NCBI RefSeq assembly: GCF_900496995.4
Contig: NW_024470407.1
Location: 1 to 64,000 of the forward strand
Direction: 5' to 3'
DNA length: 64,000 bases
Source: Aquila chrysaetos chrysaetos
Taxonomy: Eukaryota > Chordata > Aves > Accipitriformes > Accipitridae
Shown here: positions 1-18,700 of the stretch, one piece after another
Layout of the letters: each line of letters opens with the position of its first letter
How positions within the stretch are numbered: position 1 is the stretch's first letter
Program-made: the position numbers and the translations under genes
The notes under the pieces: generated by a model
Seen by the model: only the letters and a program-made list of their open reading frames with translations
What the model was told of the DNA's origin: nothing
The model's database searches: none

Positions 1-7994
<7,994 letters not shown>

Positions 7995-8370
7995 CCCGGC
8001 GAGCAGGCCGCAGCGGCGGGAGCGCCTCCGGGTCACGGTGCCGCCGCCTTCAGCGCCGGGCGGAAGCGCTGCTGGCAGCCGGGCGGAAGCGCTGGCAGCC
8101 GGGCGGCTTCCCCCCCCACCGCCTACCGGAAGCGGAGGAGGGGCGGCCCGCCTCCGCCAACCAGCGGAGGGCCGACATGCAAATGAGGGCGGGGCCGCGG
8201 GACGGGTGGCGGTGAGGGACACGCGGGGCCGCCGCGCTGCCCTCTGGGAAGGCGCCGCTTCCTCCCGCCTCCCTCCGCGCTGCGGCCTGCGCCGTTGCCA
8301 CGGAAACCGCCTGATCTCTCGCCCCCCCCCGCGTCCCCCCCCCACTCGTGTCCCCCCGCGTCCCCCCACC
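7995..8370. promoter_or_regulatory. Divergent SKIV2L/NELFE promoter
   Basis: The two start codons are 376 bp apart and face away from each other. The GC-rich interval holds an ETS-like CCGGAAGC at 8126-8133, a perfect POU octamer ATGCAAAT at 8177-8184, an RFX X-box-like GTTGCCACGGAAAC at 8294-8307, and a direct duplication of GGGCGGAAGCGCT around 8058-8095. No TATA box is visible. The shared promoter of these two genes is known in mammals; the motif assignments are by eye. Confidence 0.75.
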
Positions 8371-11300
8371 ATGCTGGCGCTGCCCCCGGGGCTGACGGAG
8401 GAGGAGGAGGCCCTGCAGAAGCGCTTCGCCAAGCTGCGGAAGAAGGTGAGGGCCATGGGGGGGGGGGCGGGGGGGCTCTGGGGGGGCTGGGGGGGGGGGG
8501 CTGGGGAGTTATGGGGAGCCGGGGGGTATGGGGAGGCTATGGGGCTGGGGGGGGCACAGGGATATGGGGGGGCTCTGGGGGGGCACAGAGTTATGGGGAA
8601 TCGGGGGGGAGGGGCCACGGGGGGGGGGTTGTTGGGGGGCTGGGGGGGGCTCCGTGGGGGCGGGGAGTTACGATGGACTATGGGGGAGCCATGGGGGGCT
8701 ATGGGGGGGGTCCTACGGGGCTGTGGGGGTCCTGGCCCGCCTTGACACCCCCCCAATCCCCCCCCCCCCAGAAAAAGGCGCTGCTGGCGCTGAAGAAGCA
8801 GCAGAGCTCGGCCGGGCAGAGCAGCCAGGGGGGCATCAAACGCTGTGAGGGGGGCCCTGTGGGGATGGGGGGGGGGCCTGGATGCCTGGGTCCCCTGGGG
8901 GGGGTCTCCTGGATGCTGGGGTGTCCCATGTCCCCCCCCGACAGCAAGGTCCCCGTGGGGAAGGGGGGGCCCCCCCCCCCAAGACGCCTGGGTCCCCTTG
9001 GGGGAGGGGTTCCTGGGGGCGTCCCATGTGTCCCCCCCCCGACACCAGGGTCCCCATGGGGAGGGGGATCTCCCAGGAGCCTCACACTACCCCCCAGCTG
9101 CCGGGGTCCCCGTGGGGAGGGGGGGTCGCCCCGTTTGGGGGTCTGACGCCCCCCCACCGCGGGTCCCCCCCCCCCCAGCCATGTCGGACCAGCCCCCCGT
9201 GGACACGGCCACGGCCACGGAGCAGGCGAAGCTGCTGGTGAAGTCGGGGGCCATCAGCGCCATCAAGGCCGAGAACAAGAACTCGGGGTTCAAACGGTCC
9301 CGCACGCTCGAGGGGAAGCTCAAGGTGGGGACCCCCAACGGGGGGGGACCCCCCTGAACCCCCCCGGACCCCCCAGACACCCCCAAACCTCCCCGTTACT
9401 CCTCTGTGCCACCCAGACACCCCCCAACGGGTCTGGATATTCCTGGGACCCTCCCCAGCCCCCTCCTTGGGGCCCCCCTAGCCCCCCCCCCTTGGGGACA
9501 CCCCCAGACCCCTTCTCTCTCCCCCTGGGGCCCCCCCAGAGGCCCTGGGGCTCCCCCAAACCCCCCCAGGGTGCCCCGTTGCTCCCCCCCTGCCCTCCCC
9601 GGGGTCCCACAGCCCTCCCAGCACTCCCACCGTCCCCCCAAACCCCAACGAACCCCCCCCAGACCCCTTGTACCCCCCCGGGACTCCCCCAAACACCCCC
9701 CACTGCTCCCTGAAGCCTCCCCCGAGGTTTGGGCCCCCCCTCACCCTGTGTGTCCCCCCCAGGACCCCGAGAAGGGCCCGACCCCCACGTTCCAGCCTTT
9801 CCAACGCAGCATCTCTGCCGATGACGACTCACAGGAGGTACCGGAGCCCTGGGGGGGGGGGGCTCCCCTTGGAGCGGGGGGGTCCCCTTGGAATTGGGGG
9901 GGCCCGGACGCCGGGGTCCCTCCCCGTTACCAGCCCCCTCCCTCCCCTTTCCCTGCAGTCGCGCCGCCCCCAGAGGAAATCGCTGTACGAGAGGTGAGCG
10001 GGGACCCCCCCCCCCTTTTGCTCTGGGACACCCCCCCCCCCCACAGCTAACCCCCCCCCGTGCCCCCTCCCCACAGCTTTGTGAGCGCCAGTGAGCGGCT
10101 GCGGGAGCCGGAGGGCGGGGGGGGCCGGGGGGACCCCCCCGAGCGGGGGGAGCGGCGCCTGGACTGGGAACAGGAGCCGGAGCCGGAGGAGCGGAGCCGG
10201 GAGCGGGACGGGGTCTTCCGCAGTACGGGGGGGGCAGGGCCCGGGGGGGGGGCCCAGACACCAAGGTGCTGGGGGGGGGTCCTGGGTCCCCTGAGTGGGG
10301 GCAATCCTGGACACTGGGGGGGTCCCCAGGGGTCTGGGGGGGTGTCCCAGGTCCCTGGGTGCTGGGGGGGAGGCCCTGGGGGGTCCTGGACCCCAGGGTG
10401 CTGTGGGGGGGGACCCAGGGACCTGGGGGGGGCACAGACCCTGAGGTGCTGAGGGGGGGGGATCGTGGGTCCCTGAGTGGGGGCAAGTCTGGACACTGGG
10501 GGGGTCTCCAGGAGTCTGAGGGGGGGTGTCCCAGGTCCCTGGGTGCTGGGGGGAGATCCTGGGGGGGTCGCAGGCCCCAGGGTGCTGGGGGGAGGTCCCC
10601 AGGGGTCTGGGGGGGGGGTCCTGGGGGAGTCCCGGACCCTGGGGTGCTGTGGGGGGGGACCCAGGTACCTGCAGGGGGGGGGGGTCCTGGGGGGGTCCCG
10701 GACCCCGGGGTGCTGTGGGCAGGGGGGGTCCCAGGTCCCTGGGTGCTGGGGGAGGATCCTGGGGGGGGTCCCAGACCCCTGGGTGCTGTGGGGGGGGACC
10801 CAGGTACCTGCGGGGGGGGGGGGTCCTGGGGGGGTCCCGGACCCCGGGGTGCTGTGGGGGGGTCCCCAGGGGTCTGGGGGGGCTCCCGGACACCGGGGTG
10901 CTGTGGGGGGGGACCCAGGTACCTGCGGGGGGGGGGGGCGCCCTGGGGGGGTCCCGGACCCCGGGGTGCTGTGGGCAGGGGGGGTCTCAGGTGCCGGGAT
11001 CCCCGGAGGGGTCCCCCCCCCCGGGGTCCCGGACACCTGGGTCCCCCCCCGAGCCCCCCGTGTCCCCCCCAGGGTCGGACTCGTTCCCCGAGCGCCGCCC
11101 CCCCCCGGAAGGGGAACACGCTGTACGTGTACGGGGCGGAGCTGAGCCCCGAGCTGCTGCGCGGAGCCTTCGGCCCCTTCGGAGCCATCATCGACCTCTC
11201 CATGGACAGCCCGCGCAAGTGGGCGGGGCTCGGCGGGGCGGGGCGGGGCTGGGGGAGCGTGGGGTCGGGGGTTGGTGGAGCTCAGGGCTGTGGGTGGGGC

Positions 11301-12512
11301 TAAGGGCTGTGGGTGGAGCCAGAAATCAGGGCGGGGCTAAATGTTAAGGTGGAGTTATAGTTTGGGGTGGGGCTTGGACTGGGGTGGGGCTAAGGGCTGT
11401 GGGTGGAGCCAGAAATCAGGGCAGGGCTAAATGTTAAGGCGGAGTTATAGTTTGTGGGTGGGGCTGGGGTGGGGCTAAGGGCTGTGGGTGGAGTCAGGTT
11501 TGGGCAGGGCTAAATGTTAAGGCGGAGTTATAGTTTGTGGGTGGGGCTGGGGTGGGGCTAAGGGCTGTGGGTGGAGTCAGGTTTGGGCAGGGTAAGAGCT
11601 GTGGGCAGGGCAATGGATTGTGGGTGGGGCTACAGTTTTGGGGAGGGGCTAAGGGTTGTGGGTGGGGTTATGAGCTTGGGTGGGGTTAGGGGCTGTGGGT
11701 GGAGTCAAGTTGGGGTGGGGCTAAGAGTTGTGGGTGGGGCCATGAGCTGGGTGCACCACCTGGGGCATGGGCAGGGCAGATGGGGTGTGGCTGGGCTGAC
11801 GTGGTGGGCGTGGCCAAATGGGGCGTGTCTTCAGGCGTGGCCTGTTGTGACCCACCCACCCCTCCTGTCCTTCTCCCCCCCTCAGCTGCGCCTTCGTCAC
11901 CTACGAGAAGATGGAGTCGGCCGACCAGGCCATCGCAGAGGTGGGGGGGTGCCGGGGGGCCCTGGGGGGGTCCTGAGGAGTTTGGGGGGTCCCTGCCCCC
12001 CACCCCTGACCCCCCCGTGTCCCCCCCCAGCTGAACGGGGCGGTGGTGCAGGACGTGCAGCTCAAGGTCAGCATCGCCCGCAAGCAGCTGCTGCTGGACG
12101 CAGCCACCGGGAAATCGCTCTGGGGGTCCCTGGGTGAGTGCGGGGCGGGGGGCAAAGGGGGGGGACATGGGGGGGGCGGGGTCCCACAGGGTGGGGGGGG
12201 TGACGGGGGGGGTCCCTCGGGGGGGGGGGCGACGGGGGGGGTCCCTCGGGGGGGGCTGGTGGGACTCCCGGCGAGCGAGACACCTGTAAAAGAACATCCC
12301 CCAGAAAGGAAGGTTCCTTATAAAGAAAGGTGGGGGGGCCTGCCCACAGCCCCCCCGGACACCTGGGTCCCCCCCCGGGGTCCCCCCCAGGTCCCTGACC
12401 CCCCCTTTTCCTCCCGCCCCCCCCCCCAGCGGTGAAGAACAGCGCCAAGGGCTCGCACCGGGACAAGCGCTCGCAGGTCGTGTACAACGAGGACCTTTTC
12501 GGGGGGCAATAA
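8371..12512 (+). CDS. NELFE: NELFE, negative elongation factor subunit E (RD protein)
   Basis: RNA-binding subunit of the NELF complex that pauses RNA polymerase II. Ten exons: 8371-8445, 8772-8844, 9179-9324, 9763-9837, 9959-9993, 10077-10222, 11073-11218, 11886-11940, 12031-12133, 12430-12512. All junction phases join cleanly. It starts MLALPPGLTEEEEALQKR; exon 3 carries DTATATEQAKLLVKSGAIS and KNSGFKRSRTLEGKLK, and exon 4 FQPFQRSISADDDSQE. Exon 6 should hold the Arg-Asp/Glu (RD) repeats. Here that exon is short and Arg/Glu-rich (for example EPEPEERSRERDG), without the long alternating RD tract of mammals. The RRM lies in exons 7-9 (RNP2 LYVYGAEL, RNP1 NCAFVTYEK split by an intron). It ends KRSQVVYNEDLFGGQ. 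The stop codon overlaps its own AATAAA. Essentially complete and probably functional. Confidence 0.97.
10250..11040. repeat. G-rich minisatellite in NELFE intron 6
   Basis: Units of roughly 60-100 bp built on GGTCCCGGACCCCGGGGTGC and GGGACCCAGGTACCTG repeat through the intron between the RD-like and RRM exons. G runs up to about 12 occur, with strong G-quadruplex potential on the transcribed-sense strand. The long open frames here on both strands are by-products. Confidence 0.85.
11280..11760. repeat. About 86-91 bp tandem repeat in NELFE intron 7
   Basis: Units carry AAGGGCTGTGGGTGGAG, then AGGGCTAAATGTTAAGG and GAGTTATAGTTTG. They recur near 11301, 11392, 11478 and 11562, then decay. It is less GC-extreme than neighbouring repeats. 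Confidence 0.8.
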
Positions 12513-12513
12513 A
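12508..12513 (+). terminator. NELFE: NELFE poly(A) signal
   Basis: AATAAA overlapping the NELFE stop codon (TAA at 12510-12512), so the 3' UTR is expected to be only a few tens of bases. Confidence 0.85.
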
Positions 12514-12537
12514 GGAAAAACGAGGCTGCGCCCCCAG

Positions 12538-12543
12538 TTTATT
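12538..12543 (-). terminator. CFB: CFB poly(A) signal
   Basis: AATAAA on the minus strand, 208 bp downstream of the CFB stop codon and 24 bp from the opposed NELFE signal. The two transcripts probably overlap at their 3' ends. Confidence 0.85.
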
Positions 12544-12750
12544 GTCCCGGTTGGGAGCGCCGCGCGGGCGGGACCCCCGATGACCCCCCCGACACCCCCC
12601 GGACCCCCCCCACGTCGTCCCCTGGCGCGGGGCGGGCAGCTCGGGTCCCCCCCGTGTGTCCCCCCCGTGTCCCCCCACACCCCCCCCATCCCACAGCCGG
12701 CGGCTGCCTCGTGCCCCCCCCCGCCACGTGTCGCGACGCGTCGCGACGCG

Positions 12751-15700
12751 TCACGGGAGGAAGCCCAGGTCCTCGTCCTGCAGCCGCCCCCGCAGCCAGG
12801 GCAGCACCTCGAAGACGTTGATGTGGAAATCCCGGGCGAAGGCGGGGGCGCGGGGCTGGCGGCAAACGTCCAGCACCCCCCAACTGATCACCCCCACCTG
12901 GGGGGGCACGGGGAGGGGTCACCCCGCGTCCGGCACCCCCAGCTGATCGCCCCCACTCCCAGTATCCCCAGTGACACCCCCCTGGTATTTCCAGTGCCCC
13001 CGAGTAACCCCCGTGCCCCCCAGTATCCCCTGTGCCCTTCTGGTATCTCTAGCCCCCCCCCCCCCCCCCAATCCCAGTCCTCCCCAGTATTTCCAGTGTC
13101 CCCCCCAGTATCCCCTGTTCTCTCTAGCATTTCCAGGCCCCCCCCCAGTATCCACAGTCCTCCCCAGTGCCCCCCCAGTATCCCCACTGACCTGGAAGTA
13201 GCGCTTCCCCCAGGTGACAACAATGGGACCCCCGGAGTCACCTGTTGGGGGGGGGGGGAATGTGAATGGGAGGGCACTGGGATATACTGGGATGGATGGG
13301 GATGCCTTGGGCTGCAGGAGGGGGACGCTGGGGGGATACTGGGATGCACTGGGAACTGGGACATACTGGGAGGCACTGGGATGGCATTAAATAGCACTGG
13401 GACATACTGGGATGGCATTAGAGGACACTGGGGCATACTGGGAGGGCACCATGGGTTATGGGGAGGTACTGGGATAGCACTAGCATATACTGGGACCTAT
13501 GGGGATGGCACTAAAAGGCAGTGGGGCAAACTGGGATGGCACTAAGGGTTACTGGAAGGCACTAGGATAGCGTTAGGGGATACTGGGAGTTACTGGGATG
13601 GTAGTAAGGGTTGCTGAGAGGTACTGGGATAACGCTTAGGCACAATGAAACTTACTGGGATGGCACTAAAAGATACTGAGACATACTGGGATGGCCCGTA
13701 GAGGTACGGAGGTATAGCAAAAAGCACTGGGATGGCACTGGGGGCCACTGGGTTGTACTGGGATGCCATCAGCGGGGCAGCGAGGCATACTGCGGGGTAC
13801 CAGAGGTGCACTAGGATGTACTGGGACACACTGGGGGGCACTGGGATGGCACTAAATAGCACTGGGACATACCGGGATGGTATTCGAGGACACGGGGGCG
13901 TACTGGGATGGCACTAAGGGTTACGGGGAGGTACTGGGGTAGCACTAGCATATACTGGGACCTATGGGGATGGCACTAAAAGACAATGGGGCAAACTGGG
14001 ATGGCACTAAGGGTTACTGGAAGGCACTAAGATAGTGTTAAGGGATACTGGGATTTACTGGGATGGCAGTAAGAGTTACTAGGATGTACCGGGACAGCAC
14101 TTAGGAACAGTGAAACTTACTGGGGTGGTACTAAAGCATACTGAGACGTACTGGGATGGCCCTCAGAGATACGGAGGTAAAGCAAGCAGCAGTGGGACGG
14201 CACTGAGGGCCACTGGGATGTACTGGGATGCCATCAGCGGGGCAGCGAGGCGTACTGGGGGGCACCAGAGGTGCACTAGGATGTACTGGGACGTACTGGG
14301 GGGCACTAGCACAGTCCTGGGATGTACTGGGGGGGGCGAGGATAGTACTGGGGGGCACTAGCACAGTCCTGGGATGTACTGGGGGGGGGCGAGGATGGTA
14401 CTGGGGGGCACTAGCACAGTCCTGGGATGTACTGGGGGGGGCGAGGATGGTACTGGGCTGTCCTGGGGGGGGCACTGACCGCGGCAGGCGTTGGGGTCGA
14501 CGTAGGGCTCGGTGCCGCCGGAGCAGAGGAACCGGGGGGTGACGACGTCCTCCAGCGCCAAGACGTTGGCGTAGGGGGGGGGCCCGGAGCGCGTCGGCCT
14601 CGCAGGGACCCCGCTGCGGACAGGGGCGTCAGGGACGGGCGGGGGGGGGACGGATGGACACGGGGGGGGACGCGGACAGACGGACACGGGGGACGGGGAC
14701 CCCACCTGCTCCCCCAGCTTGAGGTGGACGGGGCGTCGCTGCAGCTCCGAGGGGCCGCGGGGGGAGACGAAAAAGGCACCGAGGTTCTTCTCGGGGAGCA
14801 GCAGGCGGCCTGGGGGGGTGATGGGGGGGTCAGGGGTACGTGGGGGGGGGGGCGCTTGGCGGGGGGGGGCATGTGGGGGGGGCTCACGGTGCTCATCGCA
14901 GGTGCTCTGGTCCGGCGGCAGCCGCAGCGCCCGGGAGGCACCTTCGGTGCAGGGCAGGCAGAGGGGGCTGGGGGGGACGGGGGGGGTCAGCGCCCCACAC
15001 CCCCACCCACGGCCCCTCTCTGCCCCACGGATCCCCCTCTCGGACCCACAGACCCCCCGTCCCCTGTGGATCCCCTCCCTGCCCCACAGATCTCCCCCAC
15101 AGACCCCCGGCTGCCCTATGCATCCCCCCCTCTGCTGCAGAGACCCCCCACCCCACGGCCCCCCCACCTTTGCCCCACGGACTCCCCACTACCCCACAGC
15201 CCCCCCCGACCCATGGACCCCCCCCCCCTCTGCCCCACAGAGCCCCCTCTCCCCCACGGACTCCCCACTACCCTACAGACACCCCCCTGACCCATGGACC
15301 CCCCCACCCCACAGAGCCCCCCCTCCCCCACGGATCCCCCACTCTGCCCCATGGACTCCCCACTACCCCACAGCCCCCCCAACCCATGGACACCCCCCCG
15401 CTCTGCCCCACAGAGCCCCCCCTCCCCCACAGCCCTCCCCCTTTGACCCACAGAGCCCCCCCTCCCCCACGGATCCCCCACTCTGCCCCACGGACTCCCC
15501 ACTACCCCCCCTGACCCATGGACCCCCCCCTCTGCCCCATAGAGCCCCCTCTCCCCCACGGACTCCCCACTACCCCACAGACACCCCCCGACCCATGGAC
15601 CCCCCCACCCCACAGAGCCCCCCCTCCCCCACGGATCCCCCACTCTGCCCCACGGACTCCCCACTACCCCCCCTGACCCATGGACCCCCCCTCTGCCCCA

Positions 15701-18700
15701 CAGCCCCCCCCCCCGCCCCCTCACCGCGTGGTGGGGCTGGGGGGGCACCGCGGTCTCCAGCTGCACCAGGGCCACGTCGTAGTCGTAGAACTCGGGGACC
15801 CCCCGGTCCCGCCGCCCCCCCAGGTCGTACCGGGGGTGCAGGAAGAGCCCGGCCACCTTCCGCTGCACCCGCGGCCCTGCGCGACGGCGACGGGCTCGGA
15901 GGGGACCCCCGCGCCGGGGGGACCCCCCCCCCCCCCCCCGCGGCCCCCCCCGCCCCACGCACCCGCTTCCACGGTGACCCACGGCGCCTGGTCGTCCACG
16001 TGGAAGCAGTGAGCCGCCGTCAGCACGAAGTAGGGGGACACCAGGGACCCCTGGCAGCGCTCCTGGCCCTTCTCGGGGCGCTGGGGGGGCGCGGGGGGGT
16101 CACGGGGGGGTCCCCGACCCCACGGGGGTCCCCTCGACCCCACGGGGGTCCCCGTGCCCTCCCCGTGACAGCGCCGTGTCCCCATACGTGTCCCCCCATT
16201 CGTGTCCCCCGTGTCCCCCCATACGTGTGTCCCCCCATTCGTGTCTCCCCCATTCGTCCCCCCCACCTGTGTCCCCCCCCGTACGTGTCTCCCCCATTCG
16301 TTCCCCCCGTGTCCCCCCCCGTGTCCCCCCCATACGTGTCTCCCCCATTCGTCCCCCCCCGTGTCCCCCCCATACGTGTCTCCCCCATTCGTCCCCCGTG
16401 TCCCCCCCATACTTGTCTCCCCCCATTCGTCCCCCCATATGTGTGTCCCCCAATACGTGTCCCCCCCATACGTGTCTCCCCCATTCGTCCCCCCCCGTGT
16501 CCCCCCCATACGTGTCTCCCCCCATTCGTCCCCCCCATACGTGTCTCCCCCACCTGTGCCCCCCCCGTGCCCCCCCGTGCCCCCCAGCTCACAGTGACAA
16601 TGATGGTGACGTGCCAGGGGTTCCTCTCCCGGTCGCTGGCGCTCTTGAACTCGTAGGTGAGCCCGCAGAGCCCCATGGTCTCGCTCTCGTCTGGGGGGGG
16701 GGCACTGAGACTTGGGGGGGGCACGGGGAGGGGGACCCTGCAGGGGCTCAAGGGGGACTCAGGGGAACGTCTTGGGGGGGGTTGGGGTCCCCAGGGATGT
16801 TGGGGTTACCTGGGGGGTCCTGGGGGGTGTTTTTTTTGGGGGGGGGGCTTCACCAATCATATGGTGGAAGGCCACGGGGGGGTGTTGGGGGTCCCAGGGG
16901 GTGTTTTTTTGGGGGGCCCCTCACCGATCATGCGGTGGAAGGCCACGACGGGGGTGTGGGGGCCCCGGGGGTGTTTTTTTGGGGGGGCCCTCACCGATCA
17001 TGCGGTGGAAGGCACGACGGGGGTGTGGGGGCCCCGGGGGTGTTTTTTTGGGGGGGCCCTCACCGATCATGCGGTGGAAGGCCACGACGGGGGGGGGGGG
17101 GGCCCCGGGGGTGTTTTTTTGGGGGGGCCCTCACCGATCATGCGGTGGAAGGCCACGACGGGGGTGTGGGGGCCCCGGGGGTGTTTTTTTGGGGGGGCCC
17201 TCACCGATCATGCGGTGGAAGGCCACGACGGGGGTGTGGGGGCCCCGGGGGTGTTTTTTTGGGGGGGCCCTCACCGATCATGCGGTGGAAGGCCTCCTGC
17301 AGGTCGGGCAGCCCCCGCAGCAGGAAGACGTGCTGCTCCCCGTCCTTGTGCGAGGCCAGCGCGTTCAGCGTCTCCACGTGCACCGGCGACCCCACCCCGA
17401 ACGCGTACACGTCTGACGGGGTGGGGAGGGGGCGTCAGCGGGGGTCCCAACACCCCAACCCTCACCGGGGCTCTGCAGCCCCCCCAAAACCTCCCCAGAC
17501 CTCCCCAGCCCCCTGCGGTCCCCTCAATCCCCCCCAAAGCCACCTGCCCCCCCAAACTTCCCCAAGGCCCCCCCCAAACCCCCCACAACCCCCAGCCCCG
17601 TGCATCACCCCCCCTAAGCTCCCCCAGCCCCCCCAGCCTGCCCCAAACTCCTCCGTCCACCCCCAGCCCCACTGACATCCCCCGAGCCCCCCAGCCCCCC
17701 CCCCCCCAATTCCCGTCCCCCACCCAAAAAGTCCTCCCGGTCGTTGCGGGGGTCCCGGCCGATGCTCAGCAGCTCCCGGATCTGGTGGATGACGGGGACC
17801 GGGGACCCCCCCATGTTCACCCGGCCTGGGGGGAGCACGGGGAGGGGGTCACAGAGGGGCTGGGGGGGTCACAGAGGGGGTGGGGGGGGTCTCATGGGGG
17901 GGGGGCAGGGGGCCCTGAGGGGGATTTGGGGTCTGGGGGGGATCCCACAGGGGATCCGGGGGGGCCTTGGGGGGCTTTTGTGGTCTGGGGCATCCCAAAG
18001 GGGGGGGGGCTGGGGGGGATTTTGGGGTCCATGGGGGGAATTTGGGGTCCTGAGAGAGTGCGGGGGCTTTGGGGAGGGTTTGGGGGTCCCAAGGGGGGGG
18101 GGTCCCACCGTCGGTCATGATGACGAGGACGTGGCGGGTGCTGTTGGTGACCGGGGGGGGCTGCAGCCCCCGCAGCTGCTCTGCCCGCTCCTGCTGCACC
18201 AGCAGCTCGTAGACGGCCTTGAGGGCGGCGTGGGGGTTCGTCCCCGGCTTCTGCGCATGGGCTGGGGGGCACGGGGGGGTCACTGCACCCCACGGAGCCC
18301 CCCCGAGCCCCATAGCACCCCACAGAGCCCCCCCCCAGACCACTATAGCCTCCCGTAGCACCCCCAGGACCCCACAGCAGCCCACGGCACCCCATAGATC
18401 CCCACTAGCACCCCCAAAACCCCCAGAGAACCCCCCAACCCCCTCAACACTTCATAGAGCCCCCCAGCACCCCATAGAGCCCCCCAGACCTCCATAGTCC
18501 CCCACCAGAAGCCCCCAGACCCACATAGCCCCCCAAAGACCCCCATAGCCCCTCCCAAGACCACCCGCAGACCCCATAGTCTCCCATAGCTCCCCATAAA
18601 CCCCCACCAGCACCCCCAAACCCCCCCCCAACCCCCATAGCACCCCATAGACCCCCCCCAGGACCCCTACAGCCCCCCCAAACCCACCCAGACCTTCATA

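Noticed and set aside
9320-11218. 632-codon minus-strand frame antisense to NELFE
   Set aside because: G/C-run minisatellite translation; overlaps verified NELFE exons on the other strand.
12315-12325. TATAAA as a core promoter in the last NELFE intron
   Set aside because: No coding region or start signal follows on either strand that would need it.
14719-16656. 645-codon Pro-rich plus-strand frame
   Set aside because: Antisense to CFB exons and C-rich intron repeats; composition-driven, no start context or domain.
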